Positions 21,011 through 33,901 of a stretch of 64,000 nt of DNA are shown here, piece after piece. Positions within the stretch are counted from its first letter, which is position 1. Every line of letters starts with the position of its first letter. The DNA lies in the NCBI GenBank assembly GCA_015179025.1, contig WHUX01000265.1, positions 1 to 64,000 on the forward strand. The letters are read 5' to 3'. The position numbers and the translations under genes were made by a program. The notes beneath the pieces were generated by a model. The model worked only from the letters and a program-made list of their open reading frames with translations. It had not been told where the DNA came from and made no database searches. This DNA is from Terfezia claveryi (Eukaryota; Ascomycota; Pezizomycetes; Pezizales; Pezizaceae).

Positions 21011-21044
21011 ATCAAGCAAAGCAATAGTTAAAACTCTGTAGCAT

Positions 21045-21597
21045 CGTGATCTTTAAAGGCTACTATTGTGAGGGCTACATCATCTTGTTCTTTGACCTAA
21101 TGTTTCTCTACATAATAACCTTTATTTCAGGTATACCTCTACTGAGTATTTTCTACGATAGGTCATTTTATGTTATCACCGATGTTTTTTAACCAAATGT
21201 TGCTACAAAATAACTTTCATATCGGATATGTCCCTATTTAGTAATTTTAATGTCGCTGTGGCTACTGTAGTATTGTGGTAAATCCTTGTTGCTATCCGTA
21301 ACATTAAACAATTTAATCCCGTAACGGCCTGGTCTGTTGCGATATCCAGCCATACCCTAATGGCTGGTCTGTTGTGATATCCAGTCCATATCGGTATAGA
21401 CTGGGCCATACCGATATGAACTAGATTCCGGAATGGACTAGAACATATATATATGAGTCTCCAAAAGCATGAGTTTCTCACATGCATAAGTCTATATAAA
21501 CAAGCCCACCATCTGTAATCCTATTACCCACTTTGGTAAACCCATGGCTGGCAAGCCTATGTAGCCTGAAACATGCATGTGCTGATCTATTACACTC
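21045..21597 (-). repeat. R2, a (TA)n unit and part of R1 (inverted)
   Basis: Reverse of 1190-1800: R2 at 21045-21440, one (TA)n unit at 21440-21485, and R1 at 21490-21597. This closes the outer right arm of the 1.2-21.6 kb composite. R1 is cut at about 21597, where repeat Y begins. Confidence 0.85.
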
Positions 21598-23740
21598 ATC
21601 AGAAACAATTGCAGTTTGCCTTTGCGGCCCCCGACGCCCGCGATGTTCTAAAGACAAACTGACAGTTAACGGCGCAGCGCAGAAGACTGTTGTCGCCCGG
21701 GCGCCGCTCCCTGCAGTGCGCGCCCCACGGCCAGTTGTTAACGCAATCCATGCCGTGACGCTGTACTTAGGGCTTTGCGCCCTAGGGTTCAGCATTGTGG
21801 AACAGTGCCCTGGCGCCCTATTTTGTGCGTCCCCGCCCTTAAGCCGTATACTGTTTCTGCCCCCAGGCGCCAATCAATGGTCGTGCAATGTCCAGGTGCT
21901 ACAAGAGCACAGTATGCCTCGGTAACGCAGGTGTGCGCCCTGGCAAAACTACCTGACAGACAATATTTCCACTCTCCTTGGCGCACGCGGAGAATAACGA
22001 TAATAGCAGCCAGGCAAACGCAGCCAGGCAGAGAGGGGCAGTCAGGCAAAGGCAGTCAGGTAAAAGCAATACATTGCATGCACTAGGTGAACTTGAGCTT
22101 CTATATACACTGATGAGCCATATTTGTTCTTCCAGCAAACCATTCCATCATAGATCCCACTAGGACTATGTCCTACGCATATGCCTCCCACTATCCAGCC
22201 ATTCCCAGACCTCAGCAGTCTCCAAAGTAGTAACCGCCCTCGCTGATATAGTTATCCACTGCCACGAGCAACCCCTAGCAGTAGAGCAATTAGGTAGGTA
22301 GTCCCACAGAGTCCACGGATTTGCTGGCGAGTCCACGTACCTAGCTATGTATGTGCATATTGATAGGGGATATCTCGGGAGTCGGGAGTGCATTGCGGAG
22401 TCCTAAGAGCAATTAGCAATGCCTCCACATAGAGTCCGCTGGCTTTCTAGCGAGTTCACATACCTAGCTATGTCTGAATATTGATAGGGGATATCTCAGC
22501 GGAGTCCTAAGAGAAATTAGCATTGCCTTCACATAGAGTCCGCTGGTTTCTGGCGAGTTCACGTACCTAGCTATGCCTGTGTCTGCGCAATAGATTGGGG
22601 ATATCTCCAACTGCAGTTTGGGCGTCCTAAGAGCAATTAGCAATGCCTTCATATAGATCCGCTGGTTTCTGGTGAGTTCAGTACCTAGCTATGCCTGTGT
22701 CTGCGCACATAGATTGGGGATATCTCGCAACTGCAGTTTGGGCGTCCTAAGAGCAATTAGCAATGCCTTCACATAGAGTCCGCTGGTTTCTGGCGAGTTC
22801 TGTACCTAGCTATGCCTGTGAATATTGATAGGGGATATCTCAGTAGAGCCTAAGAGCAATTAGCAATGCCTTCATATAGAGTCCACTAGTTTCTGGCGAG
22901 TTCAGTACCTAGCTATACCTGTGAATATTGATAGGGGATATCTCAGCGGAGTCCTAAGAGAAATTAGCAATGCCTTCACATAGAGTCCGCTGGTTTCTGG
23001 CGAGTTCAGTACCTAGCTATGCCTGTGAATATTGATAGGGGATATCTCAGCGGAGTCCTAAGAGAAATTAGCAATGCCTTCACATAGAGTCCGCTGGTTT
23101 CTGGGAGTTCAGTACCTAGCTATGCCTGTGTCTGCGCACATAGATTGGGGATATCTCGCAACTGCAGTTTGGGCGTCCTAAGAGCAATTAGCAATGCCTT
23201 CATATAGAGTCCGCTTATTTGCTGGCGAGTTTACGTACCTAGCTATGCCTGTGTCTGCCCACATAGATTGGGGATATCTCGCAACTGCACTTTGGGGTCC
23301 TAAGAGCAATTAGCTAGGCCTTCACATAGAGTCCGCGGGTTGTCTGGCGAGTCACGCACCTGGCTATGTCTGCGCATATAGATGGGGGATATCTCGAGAG
23401 TGCACTGGGGGAGTCCTAACCTCAGCGCTGGCTGCTTGACCTTCCGCCGACTACTGGCTGGCTGCGTTATGTGTCATACCTGTGAAAAGAGGGGGTGCAC
23501 GTGCTCTCGTATTCTGTTGGTTCGCGCAGTCCTGGAAATATGTGTCGGATGACTCGGCCGGGAAATATGTGTTGATTGGTCGGAAGGCAGATTTGCACAC
23601 GCTGGTCTGACAGATCAGCACATGCATGTTTCAGGCTACATATGCCCACCAGCCGTGGGTTTACCGAAGTGGGTAATAGGTATGGAAGATGAGCACTGAT
23701 GGCGGGCTTGTTCATATGGACTTGTGCATGCGAGAAACTC
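21597..23740. repeat. Repeat Y, copy 1
   Basis: Outer end at about 21600 with GCAGTTTGCCTTTGCGGCCC, followed by a GC-richer segment (21640-22270) rich in GGCGC phrases. A ~115-bp minisatellite follows (22300-23400; units carry TAGCTATGCCTGTG, GGGGATATCTC and CAATTAGCAATGCCTTCA), then a junction segment and R1 (23520-23740). No ORF with credible coding character. Copies: inverted at 24640-26640, and 26670-28915. Confidence 0.8.
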
Positions 23741-24640
23741 GTGCTTTAGAGGCTTATTAGTATATATGTGAGAAACTCATGCTTTTGGAGATATATATAT
23801 ATATATGCGAGAAACTCATGCTTATGAGGCTTATTAGTATATATGCGAGAAACTCATGCTTTTATATATATATATATATATATGCGAGAAATCCATGCAT
23901 TCGCGAGCTTATATATATATATATACGAGAAATCCATGCATTCGCGGGCTTATATATATATATATGCGAGAAACTCGTGATTTTGGAGACATATAGAGAA
24001 ATTCATGTATTCGCGGCATATATATATATATATACGAGAAACTCGTGCTTTTGGAGACATAGAGAAATGCATGCATTCGCGGCAAGACTAATATATATGC
24101 ATAGGCGAGAAACTTATGCATTGGCAGCCTCTAGATCTACCTGGAATCAATCTATAAGCCTCAAAAGCATGAGTTTCTCGCATATATATATATATATCTC
24201 CAAAAGCATGAGTTTCTCGCATATATATATAAGTCTCCAAAAGCATGAGTTTCTCACGCATATATATATATATCTCCAAAAGCATGAGTTTCTCGTATAT
24301 ATATATATATCTCCAAAAGCATGAGTTTCTCGCATATATATATATATATCTCCAAAAGCATGAGTTTCTCGCATATATACTAATAAGCCTCAAAAGCAAG
24401 AGTTTCCGCATATATATATATATCTCCAAAAGCATGAGTTCTCGCATATATATATATATATCTCCAAAAGCATGAGTTTCTCGCATATATATATATATAT
24501 CTCCAAAAGCATGAGTTTCTCGCATATATATATATAAGCCTCCAAAAGCATGAGTTTCTCGCGCATATATATATATATCTCCAAAAGCATGAGTTTCTCG
24601 CATATATATATAAGTCTCCAAAAGCATGAGTTTCTCGCAT
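23740..24640. repeat. Large (TA)n composite repeat with inverted symmetry
   Basis: Left half (to about 24150): units GCGAGAAACTCATGCTTTTG plus (TA)n, with variants reading CATGCATTCGCGG. Right half: about 13 units of the reverse complement, CAAAAGCATGAGTTTCTCGC. The switch point is near 24140-24165. This is the centre of the inverted repeat formed by Y copies 1 and 2. ORFs such as YIYIYARNSCFWR are repeat translations. Confidence 0.9.
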
Positions 24641-26660
24641 GCACAAGTCCATATGAACAAGCCCGCCATCAGTGCTCATCTTCCATACCTATTACCCACT
24701 TCGGTAAACCCACGGCTGGCAGGCATATGTAGCCTGAAACATGCATGTGCTGATCTGTCAGACCAGCGTGCGCAAATCTGCCTTCCGACCAATCAACACA
24801 TATTTCCCGGCCGCGTCAACCGACACATATTTCCAGGACTGCGTGAACCAACAGAACACGAGAGCACTTGCACCCCCTCTTTTCACAGGTATGACATATA
24901 ACGCAGCCAGCCAGTAGTCGGCGGAAGGTCAAGCAGCCAGCGCTGAGGTTAGGACTCCCCCAGTGCACTCTCGAGATATCCCCCATCTATATGCGCAGAC
25001 ATAGCCAGGTGCGTGAACTCGCCAGACAACCCGCGGACTCTATGTGAAGGCCTAGCTAATTGCTCTTAGGACGCCCAAAGTGCAGTTGCGAGATATCCCC
25101 AATCTATGTGGGCAGACACAGGCATAGCTAGGTACGTAAACTCGCCAGCAAACAAGCGGACTCTATATGAAACATTGCTAATTGCTCTTAGGATGCCCAA
25201 ACTGCAGTTGCGAGATATCCCCAATCTATGTGCGCAGACACAGGCATAGCTAGGTACTGAACTCGCCAGAAACCAGCGGACTCTATGTGAAGGCATTGCT
25301 AATTTCTCTTAGGACTCCGCTGAGATATCCCCTATCAATATTCACAGGCATAGCTAGGTACTGAACTCGCCAGAAACCAGCGGACTCTATGTGAAGGCAT
25401 TGCTAATTGCTCTTAGGACTCCGCTGAGATATCCCCTATCAATATTCACAGGCATAGCTAGGTACAGAACTCGCCAGAAACCAGCGGACTCTATGTGAAG
25501 GCATTGCTAATTGCTCTTAGGACGCCCAAACTGCAGTTGCGAGATATCCCCAATCTATGTGCGCAGACACAGGCATAGCTAGGTACTGAACTCCCAGAAA
25601 CCAGCGGACTCTATGTGAAGGCATTGCTAATTGCTCTTAGGATGCCCAAACTGCAGTTGCGAGATATCCCCAATCTATGTGCGCAGACACAGGCATAGCT
25701 AGGTATGTGAACTCGCCAGAAACCAGCGGACTCTATGTGAAGGCAATGCTAATTTCTCTTAGGACTCCGCTGAGATATCCCCTATCAATATTCAGACATA
25801 GCTAGGTATGTGAACTCGCTAGAAAGCCAGCGGACTCTATGTGGAGGCATTGCTAATTGCTCTTAGGACTCCGCAAGTGCACTCCCGACTCCCGAGATAT
25901 CCCCTATCAATATGCACATACATAGCTAGGTACGTGGACTCGCCAGCAAATCCGCGGACTTCGTAGGACTGCCTAGCTAATTGCTCTACTACTAGGGGTT
26001 GCTCGTGGCAGTGGATAACTACATCAGCGAGGGCGGTTACTACTTTGGAGACTGCTGAGGTCTGGGAACGGCTGGATTGTGGGAGGCATATATGCAGGAC
26101 AGAGTCCTAGTAGGATCTATGATGGAATGGTTCGTGGAAGTACAAATATGGCTCATGAGTGTATATAGAAGCTCAAGTTCACCTAGTGCATGCAATATAT
26201 TGCTTATACCTGGCTGCCTCTGCCTGACTTTCCCTCTCTGCATGGCTGCGTTTGCCTGGCTGCTATTACTATTATTCTCCATGTACACCAAGTAGAGTAG
26301 ACATGTTGCCTGTCAGGTTGTTATGCCAGGGCGCACACCTGCATTACAGAGGCATACTGCGGTCTTATAGCACCTGGACGTTGGATGATTATGGATTGGC
26401 GTCTAGGGGCAGAAACAGTATAGGGCTTGAGGGCGCGGATGCACAAGATAGGGTGCCAGGGCGCTGTTGCACAACACTGAACCCTAGGGCGCCAACCTTC
26501 TGAGTACAACGTCAGGGCGTGGATCGCATCAACAGGTGGCCGTTATGGCGCATAGGGCGACCAGGTGGCCGTTACGGCGCATGGGGCGACCAGGCGTCCA
26601 AGGGGTTGGTATAGTCCGTCAGGAGGCCTAGAGGGGCATTGTGGCGAGGAAAAATCTTTC
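24640..26660. repeat. Repeat Y, copy 2 (inverted)
   Basis: R1 (24640-24870), junction segment, ~115-bp minisatellite (24950-25950, about nine units), then the GC-richer end (25960-26660). It is the reverse complement of copy 1. Its outer end differs: after about 26490 it has GGCGACCAGG-type repeats and lacks the GCAGTTTGCC terminus. Confidence 0.8.
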
Positions 26661-26664
26661 GTGA

Positions 26665-28915
26665 TACTAGTGTGCGCAAATCTGCCTTTGGACCAATTAA
26701 CACATATTTCCCGGCCAAGTCAACCGATACATATTTCTAGGGTTATGCGAACTAACAGAATATGAAAGCATGTGCACCCCCTCTTTTCACAGGTATAACA
26801 CATAACGTAGTTAGCCAGTAGTCAGTGGAAGGTCAAGTAGCCAGCGCTGAGGTTAGGACTCCTCCAGTGCACTCTCGAGATATCTCCCATCTATATGCAC
26901 AGACATAGCCAGGTGCATAAACTCGCCAGACAACCTGCGGACTCTATGTGAAGGCCTAGCTAATTACCCTTAGGACACCCAAAGTGCAGTTGCGAGATAT
27001 CCCCAATATATGTGTGTAGACACAGGCATAGCTAGGTATGTGAACTCGCCAGAAACCAGCGAACTGTATGTGAAGGCATTGCTAATTGCTCTTAGGATGC
27101 CTAAAGTGCAGTTGCAAGATATTCCTAATCTATGTGCATAGACAAAGGCATAGCTATGTATGTTAACTCACTAAAAACTAGTGGACTCTATGTGAAAGTA
27201 TTACTAACTACTCTTAGGACACACAAAGTACAGTTGCGAAATATCCCCAATCAATGTGCGCAGACATAGGCATAGCTAGGTACATGAACTCGCCAGAAAC
27301 TAGCAGACCCTATATGAAGGTATTGCTAATTGCTTTTAGGACACCCAAAGTGCAGTTGCGAGATATTTCCAATCTATGTATGCAGACATAGGTATAGCTA
27401 GGTACGGGAACTTGCCAGAAACCAGCGGACTCTATGTGAAGGTATTACTAATTGCTCTTAGGACGCCCAAAGTGCAGTTGCGAGATATCCCCAATCTTTG
27501 TGCACAGACACAGGCAGAGCTAGGTACATTAACTCGCCAAAAACCAGCAGACTCTATATCAAGGTATTGCTAATTGCTCATAGGACACGTAAAATGCAGT
27601 TGCGAGATATCCCCAATCTATGTGCGCAGACTCAGACATAGCTAGGTACGTGAACTCGCCAGAAAACCAGCGGACTCTATATGAGGGCATTGCTAATTTC
27701 TCTTAAGACTCCACTCAGATATCCTCTATCAATATTTACAGACATAGCTAGGTAATTTAACTCGCCTAGCGGACTATATGTGAGGACATTGTTAATTGCT
27801 TTTAGGACTCTGCAAGTGCACTCCCGAGATATCCCCTATCAATTACAGATATAGCTAGGTAAGTGAAATCGCCAGAAAACCAGTGGACTCTATGTGAGGG
27901 CATTACTAATTACTCTTAGGACTCTGCAAGTGCACTCCTGAAATATGCCCTATCAATATGCACAGACATAGCTAGGTAAGTGAACTCACCTAGTAGACTC
28001 TATGTGAGGGTATTGCGGATGCTATAAGTACACTCTCGATATATCCCCTATCAATATGTACAGACATAGCTAGGTACGTAGACTTGCTAGCAAATTTGCT
28101 GTAGGACTTCCTGGCAAATTGCTCTTAGGACACTTCCGAGATATCCCCTCTCAATATGTACAGATATAGCTAGGTAAGTGGACTCGCCTGCAAATCTCGG
28201 ACTTCGTGGGACTGCCTAGCTAATTGCTCTACTACTAGGGGTTGCTTCTAGTAGTGGATAGCTATATCAGTACGAGCGGTTACTACTTTGGAGACTGCTG
28301 AGGTCTGGGAACGGCTGGATTGTGGGAGGCATATGCGCAGGACAGAGTTCTAGTGGGATCTATGATGGAAGGGTTTGGTAGAAATACAAATATGGCTCAT
28401 CAGTATATATAGAAGTTCAAGTTCACTTAGTATATGCAATGTATTGCTTATACCTGGCTGCCTTTGCCTGACTGCCCCTCTCTACCTGGCTGCATTTGTC
28501 TGGCTGCTATTACCATTATTCTCCACGTGTGCCAAGTAGAGTGGAAATATTGTCTGTGAGGTAGTTTTGCTAGGGCGCACACCTGCGTTACCAAGGCATA
28601 CTGTGCTCTTGTAGCACCTGGATGTTGCATGACTATAGATTGTTGCCTGAGGGCAGAAACAGTATACAGCTTGAGGGTGGGGACACATAAGATAGGGCGC
28701 CAGGGCGCTGTTCCACAATGCTGAACCCTAGTGCGCAAAGCCCTAGGGTACAGTATCACAGTATGGATTGTGTTAACAACTGGCTACTGGGCGCGCGCTG
28801 CGAGAGAGCAGCGCTCAGGCGACAACAGTCTTCTGCACTACACCATTAACTATCAGTTTGTCTTTAGAACATTGCGGGTGTTGGGGGCCACAAAGGTAAA
28901 CTGCAATCATTTCTA
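26665..28915. repeat. Repeat Y, copy 3
   Basis: Same orientation as copy 2: R1 remnant (26665-26770), ~115-bp minisatellite (26860-28210, more diverged), GC-richer segment (28220-28800). The terminus reads AGGTAAACTGCAATCATTTC at 28890-28915. The ends TGCGCAAATCTGCCTTTGGA and (reverse) GCAGTTTACCTTTGTGGCC are imperfectly similar, a possible degenerate terminal inverted repeat. It abuts the truncated gypsy-A element. Confidence 0.75.
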
Positions 28916-28916
28916 A

Positions 28917-31330
28917 TGCTCTTTTATACCCAAATAGAGGAAGAACATGTCGAGCTTATTCATTGGGTGCTACAGAAACTTATGGAGAATAACCTTTATG
29001 TTAACATAGATAAGTGTATCTTCCATATCTCACATATCGAATTCATGGGATTTAAACTAAGTACAAAGGGGATACAAATAGGGTAGAAGTAAGTCAAGGA
29101 TATCCTCTCCTAGTAGGCTCCTCTAAACATCAAAGAGGTGTAGAGGTTTATTGGTTTTGCTAATTTCTATCGCCAGTTTATTCAAGGCTTTAGTAGTTTA
29201 GCTTTGCTGATTCAGATACAGACACACAATAGAGTTCCTTAGAACTAGACATAGCAGTATCAATAGGCCTTCGATGAGTTAAAATAGAGGTTTACCACTA
29301 CTCCAATATTATATTATTATCACTCAGAATAACCAAAAATGATTAAGACAGATGTGTCTGATCTAGCAATAGCTGGTTTTTTATCTCAAAAAGAACCAGA
29401 TGGTCATTGGCACCTAGTGACATACTATTCAAAACGCTTTATTCTAGCAGAACTTAATTAAAATGTCTTTAACAAAGAAATTGTCATAATTGTCAATTGT
29501 TTCCAAGAATAGAGACATTTTCTTATGGGTGCTCTGAAAGAGATAATTATGTATATGGATCACCAGAACCTTGAGTACTTTAATTCCACTAAGATACTTA
29601 ATTAAAAGCAGGCCAGATAGGTAGAAATACTAAGTTAGTTCAATTTTAGAATTATCTACTACCTAGCTGATAAGAATGGTAAGGCAGATTCACTTTCTTG
29701 TCAGGTAGATCTTAACTTCGAAGGAGGGGAAGAGAAGCAGGACCATATAATTCGGATGTTTAATCTTGGTCAATTTCAACTATAAACAAGTGAGGAGAGT
29801 TTAGTAATATACTATATCATGGCAGTGAAGGCCTCATAAACAGAAGAATTAAGTTGGTCGAAGGAGATCCAAGAGGCTGGCCTTAAGAATAACAAGTGGT
29901 TAGAGATTCAGAATGTGTTGAAGTTTGGCAAGGAGTGTCCTGGACTCGATTATAACAGTTTAGAAGATGATATGGTAACCTATAAATGTTACCTTTATAT
30001 ATCTAACAACAACTCCCTTAAGTTGAAAGTGGCTTTCCAGTATCATAATGCTAAAGTGGCAAGACATTTCGGACATGATAAAACCCTCAAGCTTATGAAA
30101 TAAAATTACTACTAGCCTAACATAGAAGACTGGGTACAAAACTATGTTCATATATGTGATGCTTGCTAAAGAAATAAAACTATAAGATACAAGAAATATG
30201 GCAAGCTCGTACCTCTTCCAATCCCCTATAGGCTTTGAGAAAACATTTCAATAGATTTTATCACTAATTTACCACCAGTTAAAGGGTATAATCAGATCTG
30301 AGTTATTGTTAATAGCTTTATTAAAATATCACATTTTATTCCTTTAAAAAACTGGAAGGCAAAAGAGTTAGCTGGAATATTTATTAAAGAGGTTTGGAGG
30401 CTGCATGGATTACCAAAGAGGGTTGTTTCGGATCGGAATTTTGTATTTACAAGTTTCTTTTGGATGGAGGTAATATGGTTATTAGGAGTTGAGTTGGATA
30501 AGTCCTCTGCATATTACTCCCAAACCGATAAACAAACTGAATGAGTCAACCAGACTCTTATGCATTATCTATAGACGTATTGCTGTTAGGATTAAAATAA
30601 CTGAGTTGAGTTATTACCATTTGCAGAGTTCTATTATAATAATCCTATCCACTCTAGTACCAAACTTATACCATTCTTTACTGTATATGCTAAACACATA
30701 GAAGACAATTTCTAGAACCCAACCGAAGCCTCAACTAAATTGAACAACCTTGAGGCAGTCAAGACAGCCGAAACCTTAGACGCAATGATGAAGACCATGT
30801 GAGAGAACATAAAGGCAGCATAAGACCGAATATCCAAATATTATAATCTCAAAGTAGTAGAGAAGGAACCAATATTTAAAGTAGGAGATTGGGTCATATT
30901 CAATGGAAAAAACATCAAAACAAGGCATCTGACAAAGAAGCTTGACTACAAATTGAGAGAGAAGTTTAGAATCAAATAGCTTATAGGCACATATGCCTAT
31001 AAGTTAGAGCTTCCCCCAAGTATAGGCAAAACTCACCCAGTTTTTCATATTAGTTTGTTGGAACCCTACTACCTTAACACGATTGCCAGCAGACAACCGC
31101 CAACACACCCTCCAGTCGACCTCGACGAATCAGAATATCAGATGGAAAAGGTTAGGACAAGTAAGCTCAGGAAGGGACAAGTTATGTATTTAGTCTCTTG
31201 GAAAGGTTACAGTCCTGATAATAATATATAGAAACTATATAAGAACTTGAAGGATGGAGCAGCTAAATTAATTTAGAAATTCTATCTCAATAACTCTTGT
31301 AAGCCTTGGGACCCTAATGTTATTTTGTAA
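28917..31330 (+). pseudogene. Ty3/gypsy-A pol remnant (RT end, RNase H, integrase, chromodomain)
   Basis: Starts just after the expected YxDD box (TQIEEEHVELIHWVLQK). It runs through the RT thumb (VNIDKC, EFMGFKLS), RNase H (TDVSDLAIAGFLSQ, DHQNLEYF, LADKNGKADSLS) and the integrase zinc module (HDKTLKLMK, CDAC). The integrase core (SIDFITNLPP, VVSDRNFVF, YYSQTDKQTE) and a C-terminal chromodomain (VMYLVSWKGYSPDNN) follow, ending about 31330. More than twenty in-frame TAA/TAG codons, mostly where CAA, CAG or TGG is expected, show RIP-like decay. The 5' part is missing because repeat Y abuts at 28915. The intact C-terminal part of the same family is at 58465-59213. Confidence 0.9.
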
Positions 31331-31572
31331 GGATTTTTCTTTCTTTCCTATTATTAGGCATTAGGTTTTTTGAATTATCTTTACATGTTTGTTACCTATG
31401 TTTCTTATACCATATTGTCCCAGGGATGTAATAAGAAGTACACAGCTATGTTTTGGCTATTGTATATGAGGACAGGTCCTCAAGCCTCATCCATTGTTGT
31501 TAGTAGCAATAATAATTTTGATTGCATGATCAATTAGGTTCTTGCAGACAAGAACCTTAAGTCGGTAGGCAC
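31331..31572 (+). other. 3' untranslated segment of gypsy-A
   Basis: Spacer between the pol stop and the 3' LTR, including AGAACCTTAAGTCGGTAGGCAC where the intact copy at 58.2 kb has a purine-rich AAGGAGGGAGGCAC tract just before the LTR. The polypurine tract here is decayed. Confidence 0.6.
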
Positions 31573-33014
31573 TGTCATGGGGTAACATCTAGCCCTACCA
31601 AAGGTACTTTGGCTCATATAAAATGACCCTGGAATTTATATAGACTCTAGGTACACTTTTAGCAGTGTGGTGCAAATATTTCTAAATACTTATTTATTAG
31701 AGATAAGTATATAGAATGGGTATGAACCTTGGAGTAGTTTATAATCATCTTAGATGATTAAAGACCCTTATACAATGTCCATAGACCCTTGAGGGAGATA
31801 CGGTTCAAGTTTCATAAGTATCCGATTAATAGTTTAATAGTTATACCCAGATCAATATGCTGGCTATATATATATATATACTAGCTATTAGCTATTACCC
31901 TGAAGTCTTGGTGTTACCCTGAATTGCTCATTATTACCATGAACTTAAGGAAAATAATTCGGTAAAAATAACTAAAAAAATGAAAGACAAAGGCTGCACT
32001 TTAGACCAAAGTGCGTCTGGTAATACTATAAGGGAGTGCACCGAAGACAAAGGCCAAAAGTAGGGCCAAAACATAAAGTTTTCCAAATCTAATAATTCAA
32101 GGTTCTATCTAGGCGTACTCTTTATCCTGATTCCATTTCTGCAATCCATTTTATGATTGGAGTAAAACTGGTGGAGATATAAGACTTTCAATATGGTCAA
32201 ATAAGTTCACAAGAAGGTTTACTTGTAATTAGTAATAACTCCTTAAATAATTTGGGTATCGAGATAAACTAAAATTCTATAATCTATTATACATTGATAC
32301 CTTTCCAATGGTAATCCACTTGTCACCCACAGTTCCCTATTTATAGAGTTATATGTAGCTGAAAATTATTTTTAATAGACACTAGACACTATTAAGTGAA
32401 TATTGCCAAAAACACAATTAGATGCCTTTGGATATTGTTGGATAGTAATTTGATAGTATTGAGGATTAGTAGCATATCTGAAATTGAATTTAGTGGTCTC
32501 GGGTAAGAATTCTTTAATGAGATAAGTGAGCTATAAGTAAATTATATATCATATATAGATATGGGAATATTCTCTATATTTAAGTTAGCAACCTATAATA
32601 ATAAGTGCAGATAGCAACTGCATTAACAAAAGGTATGGATGACATAATACTCAGGACGAAATTCTAAGGTGATAGGTAGATCTGCATTTTATAAAATATT
32701 TTTATTATAAGAATATCTACAAAACCCTGTAGGATTTAAATAGTACAAGTAGTTCTGGTTGAATTTATTCTACCACCAGTGAGTATTCGAAAGCAAAAGT
32801 ATCTTAAGTATACAAAGCTCACAAAGTTCTAACTCTTAAGTTAACTTTATGTTTAAGTGACATAGGATTTATTTTGTGTTGTACAATAAGATCCATCGTG
32901 ATGAACTACTATTAGACTAAACTTTACTACTATAGGAGTAATATTCTATATTGTGGAATAGATATCATTGCAGCAGAAAATTACAGCTGTCCTGATAGTT
33001 ACAAGAGCACTCCG
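31573..33014 (+). mobile_element. LTR, family A, decayed; 3' LTR of the gypsy-A remnant
   Basis: Begins TGTCATGGGGTAACATC, compared with TGTCACGGGGTGACATC in the undecayed copies. It runs to AGAGCACTCCG, where the family-B element begins. About 28 terminal bases of the LTR are missing. Differences from the young copies are mainly C-to-T and G-to-A. Confidence 0.88.
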
Positions 33015-33643
33015 TGTAAGTGTTTATAAAGGGGACTGGAGAATCAGATTAGATTAGATAAGATAATCTAATCTAATCAGATAATCTCAGGCTAGTAATG
33101 TATACCACAAAGTAGATTACTAATAGTGTATTATTGATTCTCACTATTAAAGTTATTACTAGTAGCATAAGATTACTGTAATAGGTAAAGTAGTATAGGA
33201 GTGCCAAAGGCACTAAGAAATTAACTAGTGGAACTTCTATATTAATTGTACTCTAACTATATTCTGAGTTCTAACTATCTATCTAACTGAAGGGAAATTC
33301 AGGGGACTATATGTGTTCTGAGTGGGGCAGTGCTGGTGTAGTGCTGAGGCAGTGCACTATTATCTAACCTTTACATAATTTGAAATCAACACAATAGAAG
33401 GTTCTAGATAGTACTTCCATGTACTATCTAGTACAAAATAGGTTAAGTCTTTCCTAGACTTATACATATGAAAGCATGTGAATAACATATAAAAGTATGT
33501 GATAACATGTGAAATATTAGCAAGGCAGATAGTACACAGAATATTGTGTATTTTGAGATGCTTGCTAAGTAAGAAAATACATAAGAAATACATTTATGAG
33601 GGAGAGGGTTAGTCATAGGGTATGAGTAAGCCACTTCCTTACA
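33015..33643 (-). mobile_element. LTR, family B (3' LTR in element sense)
   Basis: 629 bp, ends TGTAAGTG...CTTCCTTACA on the + strand. Next to it (33644-33660) lies TGCCTCCCTGTTTAG, whose complement is a purine-rich tract suited to plus-strand priming. This shows the element is transcribed from the - strand. Confidence 0.92.
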
Positions 33644-33901
33644 TGCCTCCCTGTTTAGATAAAAACTTCCATCCTAAGAAATAAACAGGGAAGATGAGTT
33701 ATGTACATTAGTAGTTAATATTCAACCCATAATACCTATTGTTCCTATCCATATAGGTACTACTACTACTTGCTTCTATATCATACCTGATATTATCATA
33801 CCCTTCCTTGAAATCCTTATCAACAATTTTCTAAGCAAAGAAATGTTTAAGCATTAATTGGGGTATGTCCAACTCTTTACCCTTACCTTTGTCAATCTTG
33901 A

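Noticed and set aside
21478..22138. ORFs of 80-131 codons in the GC-rich part of repeat Y
   Set aside because: Not conserved in frame between the three Y copies, and overlapping on both strands.
23779..24679. ORFs of 181 and 193 codons
   Set aside because: Same repeat translation at the palindrome centre, with no unique domain.
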